Below the pieces are notes generated by a model. That model was not told the DNA's origin. It searched no databases and saw only the letters and a list, made by a program, of their open reading frames with translations. Shown piece by piece: positions 17,742-26,546 of a stretch of 64,000 nucleotides of DNA. Source of the stretch: Variovorax sp. dw_308 (lineage in GTDB: Bacteria > Pseudomonadota > Gammaproteobacteria > Burkholderiales > Burkholderiaceae_C); the NCBI RefSeq assembly GCF_019207085.1, contig NZ_JAATOM010000020.1, forward strand, positions 1 to 64,000, given 5' to 3'. Every line of letters begins with the position of its first letter. The first letter of the stretch is position 1. The translations under genes were made by a program, and so were the position numbers.

Positions 17742-18740
17742 TCAGTCGGTCGTGATGTGGTTTTCCTTGACCACCTTGCGCCAGCGGGCCTCTTCGCCCT
17801 TTGCATACTTGTCGAAGTCCTCGGGCGAACCGGCGTTGATCACGAGACCTTCGCTCTCGACGCGCTTCTTGAAGGCGTCCGTCTGGATCGACTTCCTTGC
17901 TGCCGAGTTCAGCCTGGCGATCACATCGGCAGGCGTACCGGCCGGGGCATAGAGGCCGTACCAGCTGTCCGCAACGTAGCCGGGAACGCCGCTCTCCGCG
18001 ATGGTCGGGACCTTGGCAAGCGATGGGGACGGTGAGCGCGTCGCCGTCGTCACCGCAAGGGCGCGAAGCTTTCCGCTTTCGACGAAGTTGCCGACGGCCG
18101 CTGCCGTGGCAAACATGACGTCCACCTGGCCGCCGAGCAGGTCGGTCATCGCGGGGCCCGCCCCGCGATAGGGGATGTGCGTCATGTCGGTCTTCGTGAG
18201 GTTCTTGAAGAGTTCGCCGGCCAGGTGAGCCGAAGTCCCCGAACCTTGCGAGGCGAACGAGATCTTGCCGGGATTGGCCTTTGCCGCAGCGATGAGGTCC
18301 GCGACGGACTTGTAGGGGCTGTCCGCCCGCACGACCAGCACGTTCGGCGAAATGCCGACGAGGATGACGGGCGCAAAGCCCTTCTCGTAGTTGTAGGGCA
18401 GCTTGGGCTGCAGGCTCGGGTTCACCACATGTGCGACGGTTGCCATCACGAGCGTGTAGCCGTCGGGTGCGCTCTTGGCGACCGCCTCCGTTCCGATGAT
18501 GGTTCCGGCACCGGGCTTGTTGTCGATGATGACCGGCTGGCCCAGTTCCTTGCCCATGGTGATGCCCATGGTGCGTGCGATGAGATCCGTGCCGCCGCCG
18601 GGCGCGAAGGGCACGACGATCTTGATCGCCTTGTCTGGAAAGGCGGCGGCCGCCGGCGAGGCAGCGATGAAGGTGGCAGCGCAGGCGCAGCAAAGAATCG
18701 CTGCCAACCTGGCTCGCGTGGGTGTCAGGACGTTGTGCAT
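17742..18740 (-). CDS. Bug-family tripartite tricarboxylate transporter receptor
   Basis: A 332-residue periplasmic receptor starting at the ATG at 18740 (MHNVLTPTRARL). The signal peptide ends at ASPAAAAFPDK. The usual Bug strands follow (IKIVVPFAPGGGTDLIAR; IDNKPGAGTIIGTEAVA; FASQGSGTSAHLAGELF). It is the first gene of a three-gene operon with the crotonase and acyl-CoA synthetase and is divergent from the IclR regulator. No membrane subunits are encoded nearby. It probably captures the acid that is later activated to its CoA ester. Confidence 0.92.
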   Translation of the reverse strand: MHNVLTPTRARLAAILCCACAATFIAASPAAAAFPDKAIKIVVPFAPGGGTDLIARTMGITMGKELGQPVIIDNKPGAGTIIGTEAVAKSAPDGYTLVMATVAHVVNPSLQPKLPYNYEKGFAPVILVGISPNVLVVRADSPYKSVADLIAAAKANPGKISFASQGSGTSAHLAGELFKNLTKTDMTHIPYRGAGPAMTDLLGGQVDVMFATAAAVGNFVESGKLRALAVTTATRSPSPSLAKVPTIAESGVPGYVADSWYGLYAPAGTPADVIARLNSAARKSIQTDAFKKRVESEGLVINAGSPEDFDKYAKGEEARWRKVVKENHITTD

Positions 18741-18853
18741 GGATGTGTCTCCGGGTGGCAAGAAGGATGTCGAAGGGGTCTCGATGGCGGCATTGATGCG
18801 CTTCTTCTCATCGACAAGCCGAGCTTAGGGATGCAGGCCCTCGGGCACATCCC

Positions 18854-18878
18854 CCCAATTCCAAGGAGTGGAAATGGG
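18854..18878 (+). promoter_or_regulatory. Palindrome in the Bug-receptor/IclR divergent promoter
   Basis: CCCAATTCCA (18854-18863) and TGGAAATGGG (18869-18878) are complementary at nine of ten positions with a 5-base spacer. The arm sequence TGGAAAT is the same half-site described for IclR of E. coli, though here the half-sites face outward. It lies 38 bp before the IclR start, so it is a good candidate operator for autoregulation and control of the divergent operon. Confidence 0.5.
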
Positions 18879-18916
18879 TGATAGGGTGGCGTTTCGACTT
18901 TTCCAGCGTGGCTCGA

Positions 18917-19708
18917 ATGACTTCTTCCCCCATGGACGCGCCGCGGCGCAAGCATCACGAGGAGCCCCTGCTCAATCGATCACTGGTGCGGGGCGTCGAG
19001 ATCCTGAGGGCCTTCAGGCCGGGTTCCGACTTGCTCGGGAATGGCGAACTTTCCGAGCGGACCGGCCTGTCGCGCGCGACGGTCAGCCGGCTTGCCCAGA
19101 CCCTGGTCGAAACCGGGTTGCTGGAACACGACCGCAGTCAGCGGGCCTACAGGCTGGCCGCGCCCGTGTTGAGCCTGGCGCACGCCATGCGCGCCGGCTC
19201 GCCGGTATTGAATGCCGTCGCCCCGCTGATGCGTGCGCTGGCCGAGAAGATGCGAATCAACGTCGGCCTGGCGGTGGCTGACCGGGACGAGATGGTCTAC
19301 CTCGAGTCCGTGCGCTACAACCGCCGCGTGGCATTCCGGAACGTCGTGGCGGGCCAGCGGGTGCCGATGGAACTCACGTCACTCGGCAGGGCCTGGCTTG
19401 CAGTGGCGCCGGAAGCCGAGCGGCGCGCGTTGTTCGCTCAATTCAAGGCGCGACGCAAGGACGACTGGAATCGCTTGAAGGAAGACATCGAGGCTGCGGC
19501 GCAAAGCGTCGAACAAAGAGGCTACTGCGTTGCTTCATGGCAGGCTGAAGTGATCGCGGTTGCAACGCCGCTTGTGATGCCTGCAGGCCAGGTGTTCATT
19601 CTCAATGCCAGTGTGACCACGGCCTCGAGCATTCAGGAGGTCGAGAGGGAATTGAGCGGTCCCCTGCTGGCGCTGCGCGACAAGTCGAGGGGTGCGCTCA
19701 AGGGCTGA
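18917..19708 (+). CDS. IclR-family transcriptional regulator
   Basis: A 263-residue regulator; the ATG at 18917 is chosen, with ATG 18932 and 18878 possible. The N-terminal winged HTH reads SERTGLSRATVSRLAQTL and the C-terminal IclR effector domain includes LAVADRDEMVYLESV and GYCVASWQAEVIAVATPL. IclR proteins sense small acids and act as repressors or activators. Divergent orientation to the Bug-crotonase-synthetase operon suggests it controls that operon. It ends 46 bp before the convergent UPF0303 gene. Confidence 0.9.
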   Translation: MTSSPMDAPRRKHHEEPLLNRSLVRGVEILRAFRPGSDLLGNGELSERTGLSRATVSRLAQTLVETGLLEHDRSQRAYRLAAPVLSLAHAMRAGSPVLNAVAPLMRALAEKMRINVGLAVADRDEMVYLESVRYNRRVAFRNVVAGQRVPMELTSLGRAWLAVAPEAERRALFAQFKARRKDDWNRLKEDIEAAAQSVEQRGYCVASWQAEVIAVATPLVMPAGQVFILNASVTTASSIQEVERELSGPLLALRDKSRGALKG

Positions 19709-19754
19709 AGGGTTGAGCCGTGCCTGCGCCAGCATCGCGTTCGACGCGGCCTCG

Positions 19755-20288
19755 TCAGTCCAATGCGACTGTCGCCACGTCCACCCGGCACATCTCGGCC
19801 AGCACGGCGACGACCAGCGCATGGTCCTCGCGATCCGGCGCGCCGGAGACGGTGACACAGCCCACGCAGCCGACGTGTGCCACGCGGATCGGAAATGCGC
19901 CGCCGTGAACGGCGTAGTCGCGCATGGGCAATCCCATCTTCTGTTCGAGCGACTTGCCGTCGCGCTCGAGTGACTTGCCGACGGCATAGGAACTCTGTTG
20001 CAGTAGTTCGACCGTGTTGCGCTTGCGCCGGGCCCAGTCCGCGTTGGCGGGCGCGGTGCCCGGCATCGCGAACAGGAAGACCGTTTCTCGTGCCAGTCGG
20101 ATCTCGATGGTCAGCGCCATGCCCATCGTCTCGCCACGCGCCCTGATTCGCGTTCCGAGGTCCCAGGCTGTCGCATGGTCGAAATGGGGCAGGCACAGGC
20201 GCTGCTCCTGCAGGGCCATGCGTTCCAGGTCCCGTTCGATGTCCATGTATCGACCCTCGGGCACGGCGTGCGGAAATGTCGTCGTCAT
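19755..20288 (-). CDS. UPF0303 / haem-degrading-domain (HbpS/GlcG-like) protein
   Basis: A 177-residue cytosolic protein of the UPF0303 group in the Haem_degrading (PF03928) family. Typical stretches are LGTRIRARGETMGMALTIEI, the conserved DYAVHGGAFPIRV and GCVTVSGAPDREDHALVV. Homologues sit in many sugar and glycolate operons (GlcG, HbpS) without a settled function; cofactor binding or sensing has been proposed. It is the last gene of the long minus-strand operon, 7 bp after the DUF993 gene. Confidence 0.85.
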   Translation of the reverse strand: MTTTFPHAVPEGRYMDIERDLERMALQEQRLCLPHFDHATAWDLGTRIRARGETMGMALTIEIRLARETVFLFAMPGTAPANADWARRKRNTVELLQQSSYAVGKSLERDGKSLEQKMGLPMRDYAVHGGAFPIRVAHVGCVGCVTVSGAPDREDHALVVAVLAEMCRVDVATVALD

Positions 20289-20295
20289 CGCGACC

Positions 20296-21465
20296 TCATT
20301 TCCGGATGCCGCAAGCCACGGACAGGTAGCGTTCCATGCGCAGCACCGCAAGCTCCGGATCGGTCAGCACGCCGCAGCCGTCTGCCAGCTCGAAGAGCCT
20401 CGCGAAGTGCGCCGCGCCGCGCGCCGACTGGAGGCCGCCGGCCATCGAGAAGTGGTCCTGGTGGCCATTCAGCCACGCGAGGAAGACAACGCCGGCCTTG
20501 TAGTGGCGCGTCGGTGCGCGGAAGATCTCGCGCGACAGGGTCACGGTGGGGTCGAGCAGTTCCCGAAAACGTTCGGTGCGGCCGGCGGCCAGCTCGCCGA
20601 GAGCGACAGCAGCCACCGGCGCGATGGGGTCGAAGATGCCCAGCAGCCCGTGCGAGTGACCCTGCTCGTCACCGGCCATCAACTCGGCATAGTTGAAGTC
20701 GTCGCCGGTGTACATCTTCACGCCGGCCGGCAGGCGCCGACGCAGGTCGAGTTCCCATTTGGCGTCGAGCAGGGAGACCTTGATGCCTTCCACGTGCGAG
20801 GCGTTGTCGCGCACGAGTTGCGCGACCGTGTCGAGTGCGGTCGGCAAGTCGGTCGAGCCCCAGTAGCCGCGCAAGGCGGGATCGAACATCTCTCCGAGCC
20901 AGTGCAGCACGACCGGCTTCGACGCGTCCCTGAGCAGCCGGCCGTAGAGCGCGAGGTAGTCATCGGCACTGCCGGCGCAGCGCACGAGGGCGCGGCTGGC
21001 CATCAGGATCGCGCGGCCGCCTTCGGCCTCGACGACTTCCAGTTGCTCGCGATAGGCCGCTTCGACCTGCGCAAGCGTCACATCCGGGCCTGGCAAAAGT
21101 TGGTCCGTGCCGACGCCGCAAGCGAGGTCCGCGCCGGGGATGGTCTTCGCGTGGCGCAGGCTGCGCTGGATCAGTTCGCGCGCAACCGGCCAGTCCACGC
21201 CCATGCCGCGCTGCGCGGTGTCCATCGCCTCGGCAATCTTGAAGCCGAGCGACCAGAGATGCTCGCGAAAGGCCAGCGTGCGCTCCCAGTCGATGGCCGG
21301 CGAAGCGTCCCACGGGTCGACGGTCGCCAGCGGATTCACCACCACATGCGCGGCGGCGAACACGGTGCGGTTGAAGGGCGCCAGCTTGCCTGTCGGCACG
21401 ATCGGGCGAGCCTTGAGCGCGTAGGGCATCAGCGTGCCATCGACTTGGGGAAGGGTGATCTGCAT
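20296..21465 (-). CDS. DUF993 family protein (dihydrodipicolinate-synthase-like TIM barrel)
   Basis: A 389-residue protein of the DUF993 family, which is annotated as dihydrodipicolinate-synthase-like. Recognisable are VVNPLATVDPWDASPAIDW near residue 45, the likely Schiff-base strand GIKVSLLDAKWE and the active-site-like YTGDDFNY. Family members occur in sugar and inositol-type operons of Burkholderiales and Actinobacteria; an aldolase or hydrolase role on a keto-sugar is plausible but not established. Spacing of 7 and 27 bp to its neighbours puts it firmly in the LacI-controlled operon. Confidence 0.85.
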   Translation of the reverse strand: MQITLPQVDGTLMPYALKARPIVPTGKLAPFNRTVFAAAHVVVNPLATVDPWDASPAIDWERTLAFREHLWSLGFKIAEAMDTAQRGMGVDWPVARELIQRSLRHAKTIPGADLACGVGTDQLLPGPDVTLAQVEAAYREQLEVVEAEGGRAILMASRALVRCAGSADDYLALYGRLLRDASKPVVLHWLGEMFDPALRGYWGSTDLPTALDTVAQLVRDNASHVEGIKVSLLDAKWELDLRRRLPAGVKMYTGDDFNYAELMAGDEQGHSHGLLGIFDPIAPVAAVALGELAAGRTERFRELLDPTVTLSREIFRAPTRHYKAGVVFLAWLNGHQDHFSMAGGLQSARGAAHFARLFELADGCGVLTDPELAVLRMERYLSVACGIRK

Positions 21466-21492
21466 GATGAGTCTCTGGGTATGGATGTGAAC

Positions 21493-23112
21493 TCAGGCGA
21501 TCCGCCCGAGGATGTGGTCGGCTGCCTTCTCGGCGACCATGATGGTTGGCGCGTTGGTGTTGCACGACGGAACCCGCGGCATGACGGAGGCATCGACCAC
21601 GCGCAGTCCCTGCATGCCGACGAGGCGCAGGTCCGGCGTGACGACACTGTCTGGATGGCTCGCGGGCCCCATGCGGCAGGTGCCGACCGGGTGGTGGTCG
21701 GTCTTGGCGTTGGCGCAGGCGTAGTCGAAGAGTTCCTGGTCGGTCTCGAGGCGCGAGCCCGGCAGGACCTCCGTCTGCACGTAGCGGCGCATGGCCTGCT
21801 GCCGCATGATGTCGCGCGCCAGCCGAAGGCCCTTGATCGACATCTCGCGGTCGTACGGATCCGACCAGTAGTTGGGGTCGAGCAGCGGCGCTGCCGCAGG
21901 ATCCTTGCTCGCGAGTCGCACCGTGCCGCGCGAACGTGGCCGCAGGTAAGCCGTGTTCAGCGTGACGCCGGCATTGTTCAGCCTGGCCATGCCCGCTTCG
22001 ATGCCGGAGCCCAGACCGAGGTGGAACTGGATGTCCGGCGAGCGGGCGTTTTCCTTCGGATCGGCAAACCAGAAGCCGCCCGTCTCGAAGAGGCTGGACG
22101 CCACCGGGCCCGTCTTCAGAAGCAAGTACTGCAAGCCCGCCAGCGCGGCATGCTGCGGCTTGTTGTACTTGTCATAGGTGTGGTCGCCCGTGCACTCGGC
22201 GATGACGAACAGGTCCAGGTGGTCTTGCAGGTTGCCGCCCACGCCGGGCAGGTCGTGCTCCACCGGCACGCCGACCGAGCGCAGATGCCCCGCTGGACCG
22301 ATGCCGGACTGCATCAGCAGCTTGGGCGATCCGATGGCGCCCGAGGAGACGATCACTTCGCGATCGGCGCGTATCACGCGCGGGCTCGCACCGCTGCCGC
22401 TGACGACCTCCACCCCGACGGCCCGACCGTTCTCCACCACGACGCGAAGGGCACGCGTCTGCATCATCACGGTCAGGTTGGGGCGGGCGCGGACTTCCTT
22501 GCCGAGGAAGCCGGTCGACGTCGATGAACGACGGGCGTTCAGCTGCGTCAGCTGGTAATAGCCGAGACCGCCCTGGCTCGCGCCATTGAAATCCGGATTG
22601 AACGGAATGCCGAGTTCCTGGCCGGCCTGGAAGAAGGCTTCGCAGATCGGCAACGGGCTGATCGGGTTGGACACGCCCAGCGGTCCGCCGTAGGCGTGGA
22701 ACTCGTTGGCGAAGCGCTGGTTGTTTTCCGAGCGCTTGAAGTACGGCAGCACGTCGCGATACGACCAGCCGGCGGCGCCTTCCTCGCTCACCCACTCGTC
22801 GTAGTCCGCCGCGACGCCGCGCGTGTAGAGCTGCGCGTTGATCGACGAGCCGCCCCCGATGACCTTCGCCTGCGTGAAGCGCAGCACGCGGTCCTTCATG
22901 TGCTTCTGCGCGACGGTATGCCAGCCCCACGAGCCGATGCCCTTGGTCATCTTCGCGAAGCCCGCCGGCATGTGGAAGAAGGGGTGGCGGTCGGAGCCGC
23001 CCGCTTCCAGCAGCAGCACCCTTGCCGAAGGTTCGGCGCTCAGGCGGTTGGCCAGTACGCAGCCGGCGGAGCCGCCGCCTGTGATGATGTAGTCGTAGCC
23101 TTCGGTTTTCAT
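21493..23112 (-). CDS. GMC-family FAD oxidoreductase (choline dehydrogenase-like)
   Basis: A 539-residue flavoenzyme. The FAD-binding start is DYIITGGGSAGCVLANRLS, the GMC signature region is AKVIGGGSSINAQLYTRG, and the second signature is SSGAIGSPKLLMQSGIGP. At the C-terminus DHHPVGTCRMG supplies the catalytic His and NTNAPTIMVAEKAADHI the partner Asn. It should oxidise an alcohol or polyol hydroxyl group to aldehyde or ketone. Its ATG overlaps the stop of the SDR gene (ATGA), so the two dehydrogenases are translationally coupled. Substrate unknown. Confidence 0.92.
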   Translation of the reverse strand: MKTEGYDYIITGGGSAGCVLANRLSAEPSARVLLLEAGGSDRHPFFHMPAGFAKMTKGIGSWGWHTVAQKHMKDRVLRFTQAKVIGGGSSINAQLYTRGVAADYDEWVSEEGAAGWSYRDVLPYFKRSENNQRFANEFHAYGGPLGVSNPISPLPICEAFFQAGQELGIPFNPDFNGASQGGLGYYQLTQLNARRSSTSTGFLGKEVRARPNLTVMMQTRALRVVVENGRAVGVEVVSGSGASPRVIRADREVIVSSGAIGSPKLLMQSGIGPAGHLRSVGVPVEHDLPGVGGNLQDHLDLFVIAECTGDHTYDKYNKPQHAALAGLQYLLLKTGPVASSLFETGGFWFADPKENARSPDIQFHLGLGSGIEAGMARLNNAGVTLNTAYLRPRSRGTVRLASKDPAAAPLLDPNYWSDPYDREMSIKGLRLARDIMRQQAMRRYVQTEVLPGSRLETDQELFDYACANAKTDHHPVGTCRMGPASHPDSVVTPDLRLVGMQGLRVVDASVMPRVPSCNTNAPTIMVAEKAADHILGRIA

Positions 23113-23876
23113 AGCGTCGGAATGGAAAGGGCGCCGTCCACATGGAGGACGCTGCCGGTTGAGAAGCCCAGCTGGCCGCCGGCCAGCGCGGCCACCGCGC
23201 GTGCCACGTCCTCCGGATAGCCCCAGCGCCCCATGGGGACGAGGCCGTCGGCGATGCGCTGTTCGTACTTGCCCACCACGCCCTCCGTCATCGGCGTGCG
23301 GATCACCCCGGGACGGACCTCGAACACGCCGATGCCGAGCGGCGCGAGCCGAAGCGCGAAGAGCTTGGTCAGCATGCCCAGGCCCGACTTGGAAACGCAG
23401 TACTCGCCACGCTCGATAGAGGCCATCTCGACGCTGACCGAGGAGACCGTGACGATGGCGCGCTGATGCGGCGAGTTCACGGCGACCATGTGGCGCGCCA
23501 CGGCCTGCGTGAAGAAGAAGGTGCCGCGCAGATTCACGTCGAGCACCCGGTCGAAGGCGGCCGGCGTCACGTCGAGCAGGTCGCCGCGGCTGGGCGCCGG
23601 GATGCCTGCGTTGTTGACGAGGCAGGCGATGGGACCGTGCCATTCGACGATGCGCTGCACCACGGCGGCATGGTCGTCGACCTTGCCCAAGTCGGATTCG
23701 AAAAGCCTGCATCGCGCACCCTGCGCGGCGATGTCCGCCAGCGTGTCTTCGGCGCCCGTGCCGTCGATGTCGGTGAGCGCGATATCGAAGCCGCGCGAGG
23801 CCAGTTCGATGGCGATGCCGGCGCCGATGCCACGTCGGGCGCCGGTCACCACCGCCAGGGGTCGGGTCGTTGTCAT
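23109..23876 (-). CDS. Short-chain dehydrogenase/reductase
   Basis: A 255-residue SDR of the usual length. The cofactor motif is VTGARRGIGAGIA, followed by CLVNNAGIP, the catalytic Ser in VSSVSVEMAS, and the YxxxK pair in GEYCVSKSG. Asp at the end of the second strand (ALTDIDG) favours NAD(H). It overlaps its neighbours by 4 bp on both sides, placing it in a tight GMC-SDR-GMC group that probably oxidises successive hydroxyls of the same sugar-like compound or reduces an intermediate ketone. Confidence 0.92.
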   Translation of the reverse strand: MTTTRPLAVVTGARRGIGAGIAIELASRGFDIALTDIDGTGAEDTLADIAAQGARCRLFESDLGKVDDHAAVVQRIVEWHGPIACLVNNAGIPAPSRGDLLDVTPAAFDRVLDVNLRGTFFFTQAVARHMVAVNSPHQRAIVTVSSVSVEMASIERGEYCVSKSGLGMLTKLFALRLAPLGIGVFEVRPGVIRTPMTEGVVGKYEQRIADGLVPMGRWGYPEDVARAVAALAGGQLGFSTGSVLHVDGALSIPTL

Positions 23877-25393
23877 TGGAGTACCTGCGTACGAAGGTGA
23901 TGACCGACGCGCAGCGCCTGCGCGGCGATGGTCAGTGCGGGGTTGACGGCCGCCGACGAGGGAAAGAAGCTGGCGTCGACCACGTAGAGGTTGTCGTGGT
24001 CCCAGGCCTTGCACAGCGGGTCGAGCGCCGAGGTTGCGGGGTCGTCGCCGAAGCGCGCTGTGCCGCACTGGTGCGACGGCGTGTCCACCGTGAAGGGCTT
24101 CGTCAGCACGATCGGATAGCCCGTGCGCTTGATGATTCGAGTCGCGGTCTCGACCCACTTGCGATGAGCGCCCATGTTGGTCCGGTGCCAGCGCAGATCG
24201 ATGCTGCCGTCGGCGTTGACGCGCACCGTGCTGTCCCGGTGCGGCAGGTCCTCCGACATGACATACCAGTCGACGCTGTGCCCGGCCACCCACTGGCGCA
24301 GCGCACGAGGCGTCCATGCCGGCATGGCGCCACGCAGGATCGGCTCGCTCAGCTTGCCGAGCAGTTGCAGGTTGCCCAGCGGCGGCCCCTTGCCTTCCAG
24401 GTCGCCGAAGTAGCAGTCGTTGATCGAGAGCGTCTTCGGGAACTTCGTGTGATTGCGCTTGACAGGATGCAGCGCCATCAGCCCCGTGCAGTTGTGGTTC
24501 ATGAAATGGCGGCCGACGACGTCGCTGGAGTTCGCCAGGCCGCGCGGATGTCGCGCCGTGGCCGAACGCTGCAGCAGCGCAGCCGAATTGATGGCGCCCG
24601 CGCTCAGCACGAACAGGCCGCCGTGGATGCGCCGCCTCGCGCCACGCTCGATGATTTCCGCAGCGACGATCCGGCGGCCGGTGTCGTCGGTGATGAGGCG
24701 ATCGACATACGCCTCGGAGATCAACTGCACGTTGGGCTGCAACAGGGCGGGGCGGACGAGGCAAGTCTCGGCGTCGCCCTTCGCGTCGATGCGGCAGGGG
24801 AAGGCGTCGCAGGTGCCGCAGCGCTGGCAACGGCCGCCCGGACCGAAGTCGACCGCCGCGGGCATGGGGAAGGGTCGCAGTCCCTGCGCCTTCAAGCGCT
24901 GGGCGATCCCGGCCAGCACGGGCTCATGGGGGATCGCAGCATGCGCGTACGGCGCGCTGCGCGGTGGTTCCGTCGGATCGAGCCCGGCCTGCCCGCGAAC
25001 ACCGAAGTGCTGCTCGGCCTGCGCATACCAGGGTTCGAGGTCGCCGTAGTTGATGGGCCAGGCGGGCGAGACGCCGTCTTCCAGCTCCAGCGCACCGAAG
25101 TCCCGCTCCCTGAAGCGGAACATCGCCGTGCCGTAGAACTTGGTATGGCCGCCGACGTAGTAGTACTGGCCGGGCCTGAAGCGCCGCTCGCCGCTGGTCC
25201 AGGTTTCGGTGCTGCGATAGCGCAGGTCGACGAACACCGATTCGGGGCTCCAGTTCTCCGGCTCACGTGGCAGCACCGGGCCGCGCTCCAGGATCAACAC
25301 GCGCGCAGCGGTGCCCGCCAGCTGCCGGGCCACGGCGCCGCCGCCGATCCCTGAGCCGATGATCACCACGTCGTAGTCTTCGCGTGTCGTCAT
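23873..25393 (-). CDS. GMC-family oxidoreductase with cysteine cluster (gluconate/fructose dehydrogenase-like subunit)
   Basis: A 506-residue flavoenzyme; start at the ATG at 25393 (MTTREDYDVVIIG). The FAD motif is IIGSGIGGGAVARQLAG and the C-terminal signature is VVDASFFPSSAAVNPALTI with SHQCGTARFG. A cluster GGRCQRCGTCDAFPC near residue 190 gives four closely spaced cysteines, as in the GMC_oxred subgroup that includes membrane gluconate and fructose dehydrogenase large subunits. No gamma subunit or cytochrome c subunit accompanies it, so the electron acceptor is unclear. It lies 5 bp after the ABC ATPase gene. Confidence 0.88.
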   Translation of the reverse strand: MTTREDYDVVIIGSGIGGGAVARQLAGTAARVLILERGPVLPREPENWSPESVFVDLRYRSTETWTSGERRFRPGQYYYVGGHTKFYGTAMFRFRERDFGALELEDGVSPAWPINYGDLEPWYAQAEQHFGVRGQAGLDPTEPPRSAPYAHAAIPHEPVLAGIAQRLKAQGLRPFPMPAAVDFGPGGRCQRCGTCDAFPCRIDAKGDAETCLVRPALLQPNVQLISEAYVDRLITDDTGRRIVAAEIIERGARRRIHGGLFVLSAGAINSAALLQRSATARHPRGLANSSDVVGRHFMNHNCTGLMALHPVKRNHTKFPKTLSINDCYFGDLEGKGPPLGNLQLLGKLSEPILRGAMPAWTPRALRQWVAGHSVDWYVMSEDLPHRDSTVRVNADGSIDLRWHRTNMGAHRKWVETATRIIKRTGYPIVLTKPFTVDTPSHQCGTARFGDDPATSALDPLCKAWDHDNLYVVDASFFPSSAAVNPALTIAAQALRVGHHLRTQVLQ

Positions 25394-25398
25394 GGTGG

Positions 25399-26520
25399 TC
25401 ACGCAATCAGCGATTCGCTCTTCGCATCGAAGCACACGAGCTTCGACAGATCGACAAGGAAGCGCGCGTTCTGCTCGGGCTTGAGCGGCGCGTCCGGCTC
25501 CAGGCGCACCGTGAACTCGCTTCCGCCCAGGTTCAGCACGACCAGCGTGTCGGCGCCGGTGGGCTCGATGACTTCGACGCGCGCATCGATGAAGCAGTGC
25601 ATCGGCCCCGCGACCATGCCTTCCCGCGCGAGGCTGACGGCCTCGGCACGGATGCCGGCGATGACTTCCTGGCCGGCATAGGCCTGCAACCCCGCCGGTG
25701 CCACGGAAGGTGGCAGCGGAATGCTCGCGCGTGGGCTGTTGCCGGCCTGGATGTCCAGGCCCAGGCCGCCGCCCGTTCCGGTCACCCGCGCCTTGACCAG
25801 GTTCATGCGGGGCGAACCCATGAAGCTCGCGACAAAGGTGTTGGCAGGCCGGTTGTAGACCTCGTAGGGCGTGCCGAGCTGTTGCAGCACGCCACCCTTC
25901 ATCACCGCAATGCGCGTGGCCAGCGTCATCGCCTCGATCTGGTCATGCGTCACGTAGACGATGGTCGCCTTCAGCCGCTGGTGCAGCTTCTTGATCTCGG
26001 TGCGCATGTCGACCCGCAATTGCGCGTCGAGGTTCGAGAGGGGTTCGTCGAAGAGATAGAGCTGCGGCTCGCGCGCCAGCGCCCGGCCGATGGCCACGCG
26101 TTGTCGCTGGCCACCCGAAAGCTGCCGCGGCTTGCGGTCCAGCAGGTGCTCGATCTGGAGCAGCTTCGACACCGACTTGACCCGCTCGACCCGCGCCGAC
26201 TTCTCGACCTTGCGCATCTCGAGCGGGAACTCGATGTTCTTGGCGACCGTCATGTTCGGATAGAGCGCATAAGACTGGAACACCATCGAGATGTTTCGCT
26301 CTGCCGGCGCAACCGTCGTGATGTCGCGGCCCTGGAGGCTCAGAGTGCCGGCGGTCGGCTCTTCGAGCCCGGCAATGATGTTCATGAGGGTGCTCTTGCC
26401 GCAACCCGACGGGCCGACGAGGACGAGGAACTCGCCGTCCTGGAGGCTGATGGAAATGTCGTGCAGGATCTTGACGGGGCCGAAGCTCTTCTGCACGTTG
26501 ACGAGGTCGAGGGATGCCAT
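25399..26520 (-). CDS. ugpC: Sugar ABC transporter ATPase (UgpC/MalK type)
   Basis: A 373-residue CUT1 ATPase: Walker A GPSGCGKSTL, Q-loop FQSYALYPNM, signature LSGGQRQRVAIGRA, Walker B LYLFDEPLSNLDA and the H-loop VTHDQIEAMT. The C-terminal TOBE/OB region (IRAEAVSL, VEPTGADTLV; the sequence reads VIEPTG) is present, as in MalK/UgpC. It powers the permease pair encoded just upstream. The symbol follows the common name for this generic family; it does not imply glycerol-phosphate as substrate. Confidence 0.93.
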   Translation of the reverse strand: MASLDLVNVQKSFGPVKILHDISISLQDGEFLVLVGPSGCGKSTLMNIIAGLEEPTAGTLSLQGRDITTVAPAERNISMVFQSYALYPNMTVAKNIEFPLEMRKVEKSARVERVKSVSKLLQIEHLLDRKPRQLSGGQRQRVAIGRALAREPQLYLFDEPLSNLDAQLRVDMRTEIKKLHQRLKATIVYVTHDQIEAMTLATRIAVMKGGVLQQLGTPYEVYNRPANTFVASFMGSPRMNLVKARVTGTGGGLGLDIQAGNSPRASIPLPPSVAPAGLQAYAGQEVIAGIRAEAVSLAREGMVAGPMHCFIDARVEVIEPTGADTLVVLNLGGSEFTVRLEPDAPLKPEQNARFLVDLSKLVCFDAKSESLIA

Positions 26521-26546
26521 GCTTATCTCCTGGGAGGTCCGGGCGT

